A DNA stretch of 64,000 nucleotides from positions 1 to 64,000 of the forward strand of contig JAWKVD010000018.1 of NCBI GenBank assembly GCA_041398225.1, written 5' to 3'. Positions 39,048-48,108 of the stretch are shown piece by piece. A program made the position numbers and the translations under genes. This DNA is from JAWKVD01 sp041398225 (GTDB lineage: Bacteria; Pseudomonadota; Alphaproteobacteria; Caulobacterales; Hyphomonadaceae). The notes beneath the pieces were generated by a model. That model made no database searches, had not been told where the DNA came from, and worked only from the letters and a program-made list of their open reading frames with translations. Numbering within the stretch: the stretch's first letter is position 1; every line of letters begins with the position of its first letter.

Positions 39048-39679
39048 CCGCCTACGATCATTGCACGCCATGCCTGAGAGAGGGCGGAGTGCGCCGCGAT
39101 CTGCGCACGTACATCGCGGCTGAGTCTGCGGTTGAAGGCTGCATGGAAGGCCTCGCGCACCGTGGCGCCGTCACCCTCGAATATGCGGTCCATGGAGGCG
39201 TCGATCCGGACCTCTCCGGGCTCCAGCACGCGCAGGTACCAGCCGCAACGGCCGGAGATGGTCATCAACGCAGCAGCGTCGAGACGGCCAGAGTACATCT
39301 GGAATTTGTAGCAGGGGCTGCGCGGCTGGCAGACTTCCAGCACAGTCTCCCCCCATTGGAAGCGGTCTCCGATACGCACGGTCGTTTCGTCGGCGCCTGA
39401 GACAGTGAGATTTTCGCCGAATGCGCCGGGCGCACAGGGGAACTGCATCTTGTCTCGCCACCATGGCCAGTTGTCGTCCGGATAGACATAGAGCGCCTTG
39501 TCGGCGCCGCCATGGACGGTGCGGTCCGCTTGTGCGTCGCCGACGATCCCATCGGGCGCAATCACGATCGTGTCAGTCTCGACCGGCGTCTTTCCAATGG
39601 CGGAAATTACGGGGTCGCCGTCCTGTTCCCCGATCTGGGTCGGGGTTCCGGTGTTTACGGAAAGGAGAGCGAGGCGCAT
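39044..39679 (-). CDS. MOSC domain protein (YiiM-like)
   Basis: 211 residues. MOSC hallmarks are the [21 protein letters not shown] segment, [10 protein letters not shown] and the sulfur-carrier cysteine in QPRSPCYKF. The C-terminal part ([12 protein letters not shown]..., 3-alpha) fits YiiM-type proteins, which take part in molybdenum-cofactor-dependent reduction of N-hydroxylated bases. Starts at ATG 39679 with a weak SD. The stop overlaps mnmA, convergently. Confidence 0.88.
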   Translation of the reverse strand: MRLALLSVNTGTPTQIGEQDGDPVISAIGKTPVETDTIVIAPDGIVGDAQADRTVHGGADKALYVYPDDNWPWWRDKMQFPCAPGAFGENLTVSGADETTVRIGDRFQWGETVLEVCQPRSPCYKFQMYSGRLDAAALMTISGRCGWYLRVLEPGEVRIDASMDRIFEGDGATVREAFHAAFNRRLSRDVRAQIAAHSALSQAWRAMIVGG

Positions 39680-39842
39680 GCGGTCAGCCTAGCCGTCTGA
39701 CCGCTGTCAGGCCAGCAAAATGCACGCCTCTCGCGGGTCATTGACGGAGGCTCTAACTCGCGCCTCACGTGCGCGCCCTTGATGATGCGCGGCGGCTGGG
39801 GTTCGATGGATGCAATGTCCAGGTGAGGTGAGGGGCGGCGCA

Positions 39843-40097
39843 ATGGCGGTGATGAAATCGGAACAAATCCTGACGGAGTCCCCGAAGTCGTTCGAGGACG
39901 CCATCCAGGTCGCGGTTAGCCGGTTCGCCAAGACCGTTCGAAATCTGCGCTCGGCCTATGTCAACGAGATGTCCACGGTGATCGAAGGCGACAAGGTGGT
40001 CACCTATCGCGTCAATCTCCAGATGACGTTCGAAGTCGAGGACATGCCCGCCGCGGCGGCGCCGGCCCGGACGTCACGCAAGAAAAAGAGAAAATAG
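39843..40097 (+). CDS. dodecin-like protein with basic C-terminal tail
   Basis: 84 residues. ESPKSFEDAIQVAVSRFAKTVRNLRSAYVNEMSTVIEG and YRVNLQMTFEVED match the dodecin strand-helix-strand-strand fold, a flavin-binding dodecamer. Typical dodecins have about 68 residues; here a 17-residue Ala/Arg/Lys-rich tail is added (RTSRKKKRK at the end). The conserved Trp of halobacterial-type flavin sites is replaced by Tyr (SAYVNE), so flavin binding is uncertain. Start ATG follows GGGGCGG by a few bases. Confidence 0.75.
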   Translation: MAVMKSEQILTESPKSFEDAIQVAVSRFAKTVRNLRSAYVNEMSTVIEGDKVVTYRVNLQMTFEVEDMPAAAAPARTSRKKKRK

Positions 40098-40129
40098 TCC
40101 GATTGCGCCGATTGGCGGCTGTCCGGCGA

Positions 40130-40573
40130 TCAACCCTCGGATGACAGGGCCTTTTCGATCTCGTACAGCGGCATATTCGTGAGATCCTTGTTTATCTCGG
40201 CGACGATACGCTGACTGACTTCAGTGTGCAGCACCTTGCGCAAGTCCCCGAGGGCTTTGGGCGGCGCAACGATGAAAATGCGTTTGAAGCGATTGTCGTG
40301 CGCCGCCTTGTAGAGCGCATCGGCGATTGTCGAAGCGAAACGCGTTTCTTCAAGCTCGTGCCAGTCCGTCTGTTCATAGGCGCTTCTGCGGGCGTCTGAA
40401 CTGGAGAAAGCGCGGCCGGGTCGTTCGGCGCCCTGTTCGTGGGTCGCCGGATTGTCCTGCTCCAGAATCCGGAAGGTCTTGTAGACGGGAAGGTCCGCTT
40501 CTCCGTCATTTAGCAGGAACAGCGCCTTGCGCCCGTCCGCCACCATCACCCAGTCGCCGTTCCGGACGTCCAT
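40130..40573 (-). CDS. host-attachment family protein (PF10116-like), copy 1
   Basis: 147 residues. WVMVADGRKALFLLN at the N-terminus, the Ser/Arg-rich middle, FASTIADALYKAAHDNRFKRIFIVAPPKALGDLRK, and the end VAEINKDLTNMPLYEIEKAL match the host-attachment (Host_attach/AtsE-like) family. Named from a plant-attachment locus in rhizobia; the fold looks RNase-H/eRF1-like and the molecular role is unsettled. ATG 40573 has AAGGAGAAG close upstream. A second family member lies 1.7 kb away (42230). Confidence 0.82.
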   Translation of the reverse strand: MDVRNGDWVMVADGRKALFLLNDGEADLPVYKTFRILEQDNPATHEQGAERPGRAFSSSDARRSAYEQTDWHELEETRFASTIADALYKAAHDNRFKRIFIVAPPKALGDLRKVLHTEVSQRIVAEINKDLTNMPLYEIEKALSSEG

Positions 40574-40820
40574 TGATCTTCTCCTTGCTGCCTCACCGGG
40601 AGGCTCCGGCGCGTCGCCGGTCACCGTCCGGACGCGCTGAATCTGAGGTGCGGTTCGGTCTCGTCTGAAATAAATCAACTCCGGGCCGGCTGGCCTGTTC
40701 CTGTCTCTACGGACACCTTCTTGACCGGAAGGGTCCGGATCGCGATGTTCCGTGCACATTCTGGCAGGGCCAGACGACCTCGGACAAGCTCGATTTGCCC
40801 GAGCAACAGGGAGATTTTCC

Positions 40821-42002
40821 ATGAGCGCATCCGATCCCGTGGTCATCGTAGGCATGGCCAGAACCCCTATGGGCGGCCTTCTCGGCGACCTGACGAGCCT
40901 TTCCGCGAACGAACTGGGCGCGATCGCCATCAAGGGGGCGGTGACGGAAGCTGGCGTCAAGAACGACGAAGTCGACCTCGTCTACATGGGCAACTGCCTG
41001 CCGGCCGGGCAAGGGCAGGCGCCTGCGCGCCAAGCCGGCATCAAGGGCGATCTGGCGAAGTCGGCTCAGGCCACGACCGTCAACAAGATGTGCGGCTCGG
41101 GCATGCAGGCTGCGGTGATGGGGCGGAATGCACTGTTGGCTGGTGAGGCCACCGTGGTCGTTGCGGGCGGCATGGAGAGCATGACCAACGCGCCTCACCT
41201 GGTCGACCTGCGCAAGGGACACAAGTACGGCGCGGCCGCCATGAAGGACCATATGGCGACCGATGGCCTCGAAGACGCCTATGGTGGCGGCGCCATGGGC
41301 AATTTCGCCGACATGATCGCGCGCGAATACCAGTTCACCCGGGAACAACAGGACGCCTATGCAATCGAGACGCTGTCTCGCGCGCAGTCGGCGGCCGCCG
41401 AAGGACGCTTCAAGCGCGAAATCACGCCGGTCACGGTGAAGTCCAGGAAGGGCGATGTTACTGTCGACACGGACGAACTGCCCCGTATCGCCAAGCCCGA
41501 AAAAATTCCGCAGCTCAAACCGGCTTTCGCGAAAGACGGCACAGTGACCGCTGCCAACGCCTCCGCGATTTCCGACGGCGCCGCCGCGCTGGTGCTGATG
41601 AAGGAATCCGAGGCGAAGAAACGCGGGCTCAAACCGCTGGCGCGCATCGTCTCCACGGCGGCGCATAGCCACGACCCGGCCTACTTCACCACGGCGCCTG
41701 TTCCGGCCATGCAGAAGGCGCTGGAGAAAGCCGGCTGGACCGCCGCCGACGTCGATCTGTGGGAGATCAACGAGGCGTTCGCCGTTGTTCCCATGATCGC
41801 CATGAAGGAACTTGGACTGACTCACGACAAGGTGAACGTGAACGGCGGCGCTTGTGCGCTTGGTCACCCCATCGGCGCCTCCGGCGCGCGGGTTGTGGTG
41901 ACTCTCATCAACGCGATGGAACAGCGCGACGCGAAGCGCGGAGTTGCGTCGCTTTGCATCGGTGGCGGCGAGGGGATCGCGATGGCGATCGAGCGCCCCT
42001 AG
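40821..42002 (+). CDS. acetyl-CoA acetyltransferase (thiolase)
   Basis: 393-residue thiolase. Catalytic Cys91 (NKMCGSGM), His349 (CALGHPIGASGAR) and Cys379 (LCIGGGEG) are all present, and NEAF lies at about 316. Biosynthetic (PhaA/AtoB) type by length and motif context. It condenses two acetyl-CoA or cleaves acetoacetyl-CoA. ATG 40821 has GGGAG about 8 bases upstream. Followed by a terminator. Confidence 0.94.
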   Translation: MSASDPVVIVGMARTPMGGLLGDLTSLSANELGAIAIKGAVTEAGVKNDEVDLVYMGNCLPAGQGQAPARQAGIKGDLAKSAQATTVNKMCGSGMQAAVMGRNALLAGEATVVVAGGMESMTNAPHLVDLRKGHKYGAAAMKDHMATDGLEDAYGGGAMGNFADMIAREYQFTREQQDAYAIETLSRAQSAAAEGRFKREITPVTVKSRKGDVTVDTDELPRIAKPEKIPQLKPAFAKDGTVTAANASAISDGAAALVLMKESEAKKRGLKPLARIVSTAAHSHDPAYFTTAPVPAMQKALEKAGWTAADVDLWEINEAFAVVPMIAMKELGLTHDKVNVNGGACALGHPIGASGARVVVTLINAMEQRDAKRGVASLCIGGGEGIAMAIERP

Positions 42003-42032
42003 CGGCCTTCCTGGGATTTCACTTATCGAGCG

Positions 42033-42067
42033 GCGGCGGGCGTCCCTGGACGTCCGCCGCTTGCTTT
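42033..42067 (+). terminator. intrinsic terminator after the thiolase gene
   Basis: GCGGCGGGCGTCC (42033-42045) pairs with GGACGTCCGCCGC (42048-42060) with one G-U pair; the closing pair opens to leave a four-base loop. TTGCTTTT follows. It begins 31 bases after the thiolase stop. Confidence 0.85.
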
Positions 42068-42229
42068 TGAGCGTCATCGCGGCGTGCGCTCTTCTGGCGC
42101 AGTTTGCCGATAGCAAATGATCTCAATCAAACGGCGCCGGGGCGCCTGTCGCTACCCTCCGGGGCAAGCCTGACTGCGACCTGACTGCGAGGGTCGCGGG
42201 CGGCGAGGCGACGAGATTGAGGTCGGAGA

Positions 42230-42673
42230 ATGATCGCCAGAAAGGGCGCATATGTCGTCGTATCTGACGACGCCGGAGCCACTGTGTTCCGGATCGCCAA
42301 TCGCGTCAGCGGCGTGAAGCTTGATGATGTCGAAGCGCTTGAAGTCGGCCTTACCGCCCGCACGCATCAGGCGACGTGTGGCTCTGATAATGGCGCACGA
42401 AGCGGCATGAACGGGGCGGCGGCTGAGAAAACCGTCGAGGCGTTCGCAGACGATCTGGCGGAACGGATTGATACGCTTGCGGAGCAGGCGGGGCGTGGCG
42501 TCATCCTGTTTGCAGCGCCGGGCTTTATCGAGAAGGTGCGCCTGCGGCTATCGGACAAATCGAAGGCGGCCCTCAGCGCGATCGTCGAGAGAGACTGCCG
42601 CGACATGCGTCTCGCCGAGCTGGAAGAGTTGGTTCATTCCCTCGACGAACATTCGGGCGGGCAGGTTCACTAA
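42230..42673 (+). CDS. host-attachment family protein (PF10116-like), copy 2
   Basis: 147 residues, the same length as copy 1 but divergent. YVVVSDDAGATVFRIAN, the polar middle (GSDNGARSGMNG), VILFAAPGFIEKVRLRL and IVERDCRDMRLAELEELVHSL follow the same order as in the family. It starts 163 bases after the thiolase terminator, on its own promoter. GAGGTCGGAGA precedes ATG. Assignment is weaker than for copy 1. Confidence 0.68.
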   Translation: MIARKGAYVVVSDDAGATVFRIANRVSGVKLDDVEALEVGLTARTHQATCGSDNGARSGMNGAAAEKTVEAFADDLAERIDTLAEQAGRGVILFAAPGFIEKVRLRLSDKSKAALSAIVERDCRDMRLAELEELVHSLDEHSGGQVH

Positions 42674-42702
42674 GTCTGTCGGTCGGCGCGACCGATTGAG
42701 AA

Positions 42703-43878
42703 TCAACCTTCGGATTGAAGCAGCGGGAGGACCGCTTGCTGAACCCGCCGCGCACTGTCCGCGCCAATGTTGGGGCCGCAGTTCATTGTGTAGAGAAAGC
42801 CGGCGCCACGTTCCGGGAGCAGGGCGGCACGCGCATACCACATCGTGTTTGAGCCGTCGTGAGACAGCATTCGTTCGCCGCCCGGTGCGGCAACGACGCC
42901 CCAGCCGTTTGCGTACGTGCTGTTCTCGCCGACCGGCGTCGTCAGATGCGCAAGCGTTTCGGGCTTGAGGAAGGTCTGTGCGGGATCGAGAAATATGGAG
43001 GTGAACTTCGCCCAGTCTTCCAGCGACACATGAACTGTTCCAGCCGGACCGAGTGCTGGCGGGTTGTCGGCGCGCTTCCCGGTTCCGGCGCTTTCCTGCT
43101 TGCCGAACAGACTGCGCATGTGCCCTTCAGGCGCGCCGCCTTGAGGCGGTCCGAAACCCGCGCTGCGCATGTCGAGCGGTTCGAACACGTGCCGCGTGAT
43201 GGCCTCTTCCCATGACTGCCCCGTGATCGTCTCGATCGCGGCGCCGGCGATTATGAATGCGACATTGGTGTAGGCGAACGCGCCGATCTCGCCCTTCGGC
43301 GCTTCCGAAAGCGCATTGAGCGCAGTTTCGGCGCGTTGTTCGGTCAGCGGGCGATTGTCGAATTGTCGGCCGAGAATCCAGTTTGCGCCCAGATGGTCCA
43401 GACCGGAGCGGTGCGCCATCAGTTGTTCAATCGTGATGTCGTCCCATGCCTTGGCGGTCTTTCCCGCAAACTGCGGAAACAGGGACGCAACCGACACGCC
43501 CCACCGCGCCTCTCCCCGGTCGACGAGACGCGCATAGAGGGCCCCGGTCATCGCCTTGGTGTCCGAGCCAATATGCCAAGGGTCTTCGGCGTGGATGAGG
43601 TCTGGCTTGTCAGCGGCCCGCACTCCCGCGACCGCCAGCTCCCGAACGCCGTGCGGTCCCACGATCGCGAGCGCGATGCCTGGCGCGCCGCTGCGCGTGA
43701 GTTCGTCCTGAAGGAAGCTAGACAGGTTCGCGGTATCGAGCGTCGTCAGCGACGGTGCGACGTCCTGCGGCGCCGCAACCGGGGCGGGCTGTTCGTCGCC
43801 GGCTCTCGTGCATCCGGCCAGAGACGCGGCAGCTAATGCGGTGAGAACGTCCCGGCGGCGGAAAGCTGAGGGAATCAT
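42703..43878 (-). CDS. serine hydrolase, class C beta-lactamase-like (lipoprotein)
   Basis: 391 residues. The N-terminus RRRDVLTALAAASLAGC combines a Tat-like double-Arg with a lipobox. The penicillin-binding-protein fold motifs are present: SDTK (Ser105, Lys108), YTN (202-204) and HDGSN in place of KTG. This is the esterase/D-aminopeptidase-like group more than true AmpC. It is translated from an ATG that overlaps the stop of the Lrp gene by 4 bases, so both are cotranscribed. Confidence 0.88.
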   Translation of the reverse strand: MIPSAFRRRDVLTALAAASLAGCTRAGDEQPAPVAAPQDVAPSLTTLDTANLSSFLQDELTRSGAPGIALAIVGPHGVRELAVAGVRAADKPDLIHAEDPWHIGSDTKAMTGALYARLVDRGEARWGVSVASLFPQFAGKTAKAWDDITIEQLMAHRSGLDHLGANWILGRQFDNRPLTEQRAETALNALSEAPKGEIGAFAYTNVAFIIAGAAIETITGQSWEEAITRHVFEPLDMRSAGFGPPQGGAPEGHMRSLFGKQESAGTGKRADNPPALGPAGTVHVSLEDWAKFTSIFLDPAQTFLKPETLAHLTTPVGENSTYANGWGVVAAPGGERMLSHDGSNTMWYARAALLPERGAGFLYTMNCGPNIGADSARRVQQAVLPLLQSEG

Positions 43879-44375
43879 CGGTCCTGGCTGGCCACGTGCG
43901 GGCTCACCAGCCCAAGCGGCGCCGCAGTGGTGCGCTTGGCGACATTGACGATGATGCGGGACTGGATGTCGGACACCAATCCCAGCGCGAGAATCTTGTC
44001 GCGCAGAAAATTGTCATAGGCGTGCATGTCGGTTGTGACCACACGCATGACGTAGTCGACGGCGCCGGTGACGGTCATGCACTCGATGACTTCCGGCCAT
44101 TTGCGGACTGCAGCCTCGAATTTCTCGAGATTTTCGCGGCTGGGAAGCTGCAGCTTCACATTGGCGACGACCTCGAAGCCGAGACCGAGCTTCTCGTAGT
44201 TCAGCAGCGTCACGCGGCGATCAATGACGCCGTGCTCTTCCATGCGTTTGATCCGACGCCAGCACGGACTGGAAGAAAGTCCGACCTTGTCGGCGATTTC
44301 CGCGACCGAAAGCGCCGCATCGCGCTGAATCAGGTCCAGGATGCGGGCATCGATTGCATCAAGCTCGTTGGACAT
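43875..44375 (-). CDS. Lrp/AsnC family transcriptional regulator
   Basis: 166 residues. N-terminal winged HTH (DAIDARILDLIQRDAALSVAEIADKVGLSSSPCWRRIKRMEEHGVI) and C-terminal RAM domain (VTGAVDYVMRVVTTDMHAYDNFL). The ATG 44375 is where homology starts. It is divergent from the indolepyruvate oxidoreductase gene across 131 bases, which points to amino-acid-responsive control of that gene, as seen for Lrp-type regulators next to amino-acid catabolic genes. Confidence 0.93.
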   Translation of the reverse strand: MSNELDAIDARILDLIQRDAALSVAEIADKVGLSSSPCWRRIKRMEEHGVIDRRVTLLNYEKLGLGFEVVANVKLQLPSRENLEKFEAAVRKWPEVIECMTVTGAVDYVMRVVTTDMHAYDNFLRDKILALGLVSDIQSRIIVNVAKRTTAAPLGLVSPHVASQDR

Positions 44376-44506
44376 GAAATTGCACCCTCGCGCGTAAAAA
44401 CAGAATGAACGTGCCCATATCATGCACGGCCGCGCACTATTTGGCAAGTATTTTCTCTTATTTTGGGTAAGATAAGCCCTTCAGTGTGTCGAAGGGAGAA
44501 GCACCT
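44376..44506. promoter_or_regulatory. divergent promoter region, Lrp gene / indolepyruvate oxidoreductase
   Basis: The 131-base gap contains an AT-rich patch at about 44440-44474 (TATTTTCTCTTATTTTGG, then GTAAGATAAG) in a high-GC background. Lrp family proteins bind such AT-rich, weakly palindromic DNA, so this is the likely operator. No precise boxes can be assigned by eye. Confidence 0.4.
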
Positions 44507-47500
44507 GTGAGTGTGAAGACTGCGACGCTCGACGACAAGTACCTGCTTGAAAAAGGCCGGGCTTTTATGACGGGCATCCAGGCGCTGGTCCGGCTGCCGA
44601 TGGACAGGGTCCGTCTCGACCGCGCCCAAGGGCTCAATACGGCAGGTTTCATTTCGGGATATCGCGGGTCGCCGCTCGGCGGTTATGACACCCAGCTTGC
44701 GGCCGCGCGCAAACACCTTGCGCCCTACAACGTTCACGTCTGGGAAGGCGTCAATGAGGATCTCGCCGCAACGGCGGTCTGGGGCAGTCAGCAGGCCCAG
44801 GCATTCCCGGGCGCGAAATTCGACGGCGTATTCGGCGTCTGGTACGGCAAGGCGCCGGGCGTCGACCGGACCGGCGATGTCTTCAAGCACGCGAACATGG
44901 CGGGTGTCGACCTGAAGGGCGGGGTGCTCGCCATCGCCGGCGACGACCCCACCTGCAAGTCCTCAACGCTGCCGTCGCAATCGGAATTCGCGTTCATGGA
45001 CGCGGAGATTCCGGTTCTCTCTCCGGCGAACCTTCAGGACATTCTGGACTTTGGGCAGCTTGGCTGGAGCATGAGCCGCTATTCCGGCCTCTGGGTCGCG
45101 ATGATCGCGCTAGCCGACACGATGGACGCCGCCGGCGTGGCCGATGTCAGTCTGGACCGCCACAAGGTCCTTCTTCCGGAGGGCGTCTACCTGCCGCCCG
45201 ACGGCCTCGGCCTTCGGGCGGGCGACAAGTCGATGCTCAAGGAAGTTCGGCTACGCCAGTACAAGCTGCCGGCGGCGCAGGCTTTCGCGCGCGCCAACCG
45301 TATCGACCGCCCGGTCCTCACCGCGCCCACGCCGAACCTTGGCATTGTCGTCACTGGCCAGGCCTCGAGAGACGTCTTCGAAGCGCTCCAAGCAGTCGGT
45401 CTTGATGAGAAGGCGGCCGCCGAACTCGGCGTGTCGATCTTCAAGGTCGGCATGCCTTGGCCGTTGGAGCCCACCGCGATTTCCGATTTCTGCGCGCGGC
45501 AGAAACGAATTCTGGTCATTGAACACAAGCGCGGCCTGATCGAGCCGCAGCTGAAGTCGGTTCTCTACAACCTTCCCGCCGACAAGCGTCCGCTGATCGA
45601 GGGGAAGACGGACGCATCTGGCGCGCCGCTGCTCCACGAACTCAACGTTCTCTCGATTGCGGAAATCGCGCGGGTCATCCTCGACCGGCTTCCGGAAGGC
45701 GATCGCCGCCGCCAGGCCGAGGCCCACTTCGCGCACGTGCGGGGGCCTGATCGCGAAACAAACGGCAAGGAGCCGAATGTTCGCAAGCCTCATTTCTGCT
45801 CCGGCTGCCCCCACAATTCCTCCACCCAGCTGCCGGAGGGCTCGCGGGCGCTCGCCGGAATTGGTTGTCACTACATGGCGACATTCACGCCGGAGCGGCG
45901 CACCGACATGCACACGCAGATGGGGGGCGAGGGCGTGCCATGGATCGGTCAGGCCCCCTTCACGAGTGAAGAACATGTGTTCGCCAATCTTGGCGACGGC
46001 ACCTATTCGCACTCCGGTTCGCTCGCCATCCGCGCTGCGGTGACCGCAGGCGCCAACATCACCTTCAAGCTTCTGTACAATGACGCCGTTGCGATGACCG
46101 GCGGACAGTCGGTCGAGTCCGGTCAGACCGTTCCGCAGATTACGCGCCAACTCGCCGCCGAAGGCGTGAAGACGATCGTGATCCTCGCGGATGACGTATC
46201 GCGGTACGGCAATGTCGACAGCATGCCTTCGCGTGTCCGGATCCTTGATCGTCGCCGGCTGGATGAAGTGCAGCGCGAGCTGCGCGAGACGAAGGGTGTA
46301 AGCGTTCTGATCTACGATCAGGTTTGCGCGACAGAGAAACGCCGGCGCATCAAACGTGGCCTGATGAATGCCCCGACGCACCGGGTCTTTATCAATACGG
46401 CGGTATGTGAGGGCTGCGGCGACTGTTCGGTCAAATCCAATTGCCTGTCGGTCGAGCCCGTCGAGACCGAGTACGGCCGCAAGCGCCAGATCAATCAGTC
46501 GACCTGCAATACCGACTACTCCTGCCTCGAGGGTTTCTGCCCCAGTTTCGTCACCGTCACGGGCGGCGACCGCAAGAGCGACTCGCAACGTCCGGTTCCG
46601 GAGTTCGACCTGTCGAACGTTTCGGCGCCCGATCTGGCTGAGATCAACGGCGTCAGCAGCCTGTTGTTCACGGGAGTGGGCGGTACCGGCGTGACCACTG
46701 TCGGGGCCGTGCTGGCCATGGCGGCGTACCTTGACGGCAAGGCGGCCCAGACGCTGGACATGACCGGTCTCGCCCAGAAGGGCGGGCCGGTGCTCAGCCA
46801 TGTGCGCTTCGCTCAGGATCCGGACGACATCAAATCGGGTCACACGCCGCCGGGCGGCGCTGACGTCGTTATTGCTTGCGATCTGGTGGTCGCCGGCTCC
46901 GGCGATAGCCTGGTTCTGTTCGATAAGAACCGCACGCAGGTGGTGGCGAATGCGGATGTCGCGCCGACCAAGGAGTTCATCGACGATCGCCGCACGCGCT
47001 TCGACGTCGATCTTCTGGCCGCGCGGGTGCGCGTACGCGCCAAGTCGTTCAAGGCGATCAACGCCGAGGATCTGGCCGAGCGTTTCTGCGGCGACGCCAT
47101 CTACACCAACATGATCATGCTGGGGATGGCCTGGCAGCAGGGACTTCTTCCGATCAGCGAGGAGGCGATCAAGGCCGCCAACAAACTCAACGGGGTCAAG
47201 GTCGGCATGAACGCCGCAGCGTTCGATCTCGGACGTCTTGCTGCTGTCGATCCGGACGCCGTTCAGGCCCATACCGCCAAGCGCGCGCATGTGGATGCGC
47301 TCTCGCTTGACGAGCTGGTGGCGCGTCGCGCCGAAATGCTCGCCAGCTATCAGAACGAAGACTACGCGGAGAGCTATCGAGCCGCGATCGCACGCGTACG
47401 AGCGGCGGAAAGCAACCTCGATCTCGGCGAAGATCTTTCCCGCGCGGTTGCGGCCAACCTCGCCAAGCTGATGGCCTACAAGGACGAGTATGAAGTCGCG

Positions 47501-47989
47501 CGTTTGTACGACAGCGCCGAGTACAAGCAGGCCCTGGAAGACACGTTTGGCAAGGGCGCCAAGCTGACCTTCCACCTCGCCCCGCCGCTGCTTTCCCGCA
47601 AGAATGCAAAGGGGGAGCTGGTGAAGAACAAGTACGGCGCGTGGATGATGCCCGCGTTCGGCCTGCTGAAGCGCCTGCGCGCCTTGCGCGGCACGTCGTT
47701 TGATCCGTTTGGCTGGACTGCAGAACGCAAGATGGAGCGTCGCTTGCGTGACGAGTATCTTGAGCGCCTGGACATTCTGGTCTCGAAGCTGTCGCCCGGG
47801 AACCATGCGGTGGCGGTCGAGATCGCCTCCGTTCCGGACGAGATCCGCGGCTATGGCCATGTGAAGGAGCGCGCAGTCGAGGCGGCGGAACGCAAGCTTG
47901 CAGACTTGATGGCGCGCTGGAATTCCGGCGGCGGCGCCGGGGCACCCGGCGGCCCGGCCCGACCGCAGCCTGCGCTCGCGGCAGAATAG
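44507..47989 (+). CDS. indolepyruvate ferredoxin oxidoreductase, fused subunits
   Basis: 1160 residues, a single-chain 2-oxoacid:ferredoxin oxidoreductase that decarboxylates aryl pyruvates from aromatic amino acids. Order: alpha-type pyrimidine domain (FISGYRGSPLGGYDTQ), TPP-binding domain (CSGCPHNSSTQ; IGCHYMA; FANLGDGTYSHSGSLA; LLYNDAVAMTGGQS), a 4Fe-4S insert (CEGCGDCSVKSNC and later Cys residues to GFCPSF) and the gamma domain (FTGVGGTGVTT) plus a C-terminal extension. GTG 44507 has GGGAG 8 bases upstream; GTG 44486 is an alternative. Probably regulated by the divergent Lrp protein. Confidence 0.93.
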   Translation: MSVKTATLDDKYLLEKGRAFMTGIQALVRLPMDRVRLDRAQGLNTAGFISGYRGSPLGGYDTQLAAARKHLAPYNVHVWEGVNEDLAATAVWGSQQAQAFPGAKFDGVFGVWYGKAPGVDRTGDVFKHANMAGVDLKGGVLAIAGDDPTCKSSTLPSQSEFAFMDAEIPVLSPANLQDILDFGQLGWSMSRYSGLWVAMIALADTMDAAGVADVSLDRHKVLLPEGVYLPPDGLGLRAGDKSMLKEVRLRQYKLPAAQAFARANRIDRPVLTAPTPNLGIVVTGQASRDVFEALQAVGLDEKAAAELGVSIFKVGMPWPLEPTAISDFCARQKRILVIEHKRGLIEPQLKSVLYNLPADKRPLIEGKTDASGAPLLHELNVLSIAEIARVILDRLPEGDRRRQAEAHFAHVRGPDRETNGKEPNVRKPHFCSGCPHNSSTQLPEGSRALAGIGCHYMATFTPERRTDMHTQMGGEGVPWIGQAPFTSEEHVFANLGDGTYSHSGSLAIRAAVTAGANITFKLLYNDAVAMTGGQSVESGQTVPQITRQLAAEGVKTIVILADDVSRYGNVDSMPSRVRILDRRRLDEVQRELRETKGVSVLIYDQVCATEKRRRIKRGLMNAPTHRVFINTAVCEGCGDCSVKSNCLSVEPVETEYGRKRQINQSTCNTDYSCLEGFCPSFVTVTGGDRKSDSQRPVPEFDLSNVSAPDLAEINGVSSLLFTGVGGTGVTTVGAVLAMAAYLDGKAAQTLDMTGLAQKGGPVLSHVRFAQDPDDIKSGHTPPGGADVVIACDLVVAGSGDSLVLFDKNRTQVVANADVAPTKEFIDDRRTRFDVDLLAARVRVRAKSFKAINAEDLAERFCGDAIYTNMIMLGMAWQQGLLPISEEAIKAANKLNGVKVGMNAAAFDLGRLAAVDPDAVQAHTAKRAHVDALSLDELVARRAEMLASYQNEDYAESYRAAIARVRAAESNLDLGEDLSRAVAANLAKLMAYKDEYEVARLYDSAEYKQALEDTFGKGAKLTFHLAPPLLSRKNAKGELVKNKYGAWMMPAFGLLKRLRALRGTSFDPFGWTAERKMERRLRDEYLERLDILVSKLSPGNHAVAVEIASVPDEIRGYGHVKERAVEAAERKLADLMARWNSGGGAGAPGGPARPQPALAAE

Positions 47990-48108
47990 TCTTTACGTTT
48001 GGCAGGTATCCCGAGCCCCGGGCGTATTGACGTCCGGGCGAATGCTCGCCCACATCCTCTGGCTTGTCGCTTGCAGGCGGTTTCGCCGGGTCGGTCTATG
48101 GGAAGATC

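Noticed and set aside
45251..47860. An 869-codon open frame antisense to the indolepyruvate oxidoreductase gene
   Set aside because: Third-position GC bias in the true gene keeps the antisense frame free of stops. It has no domain pattern and no SD.
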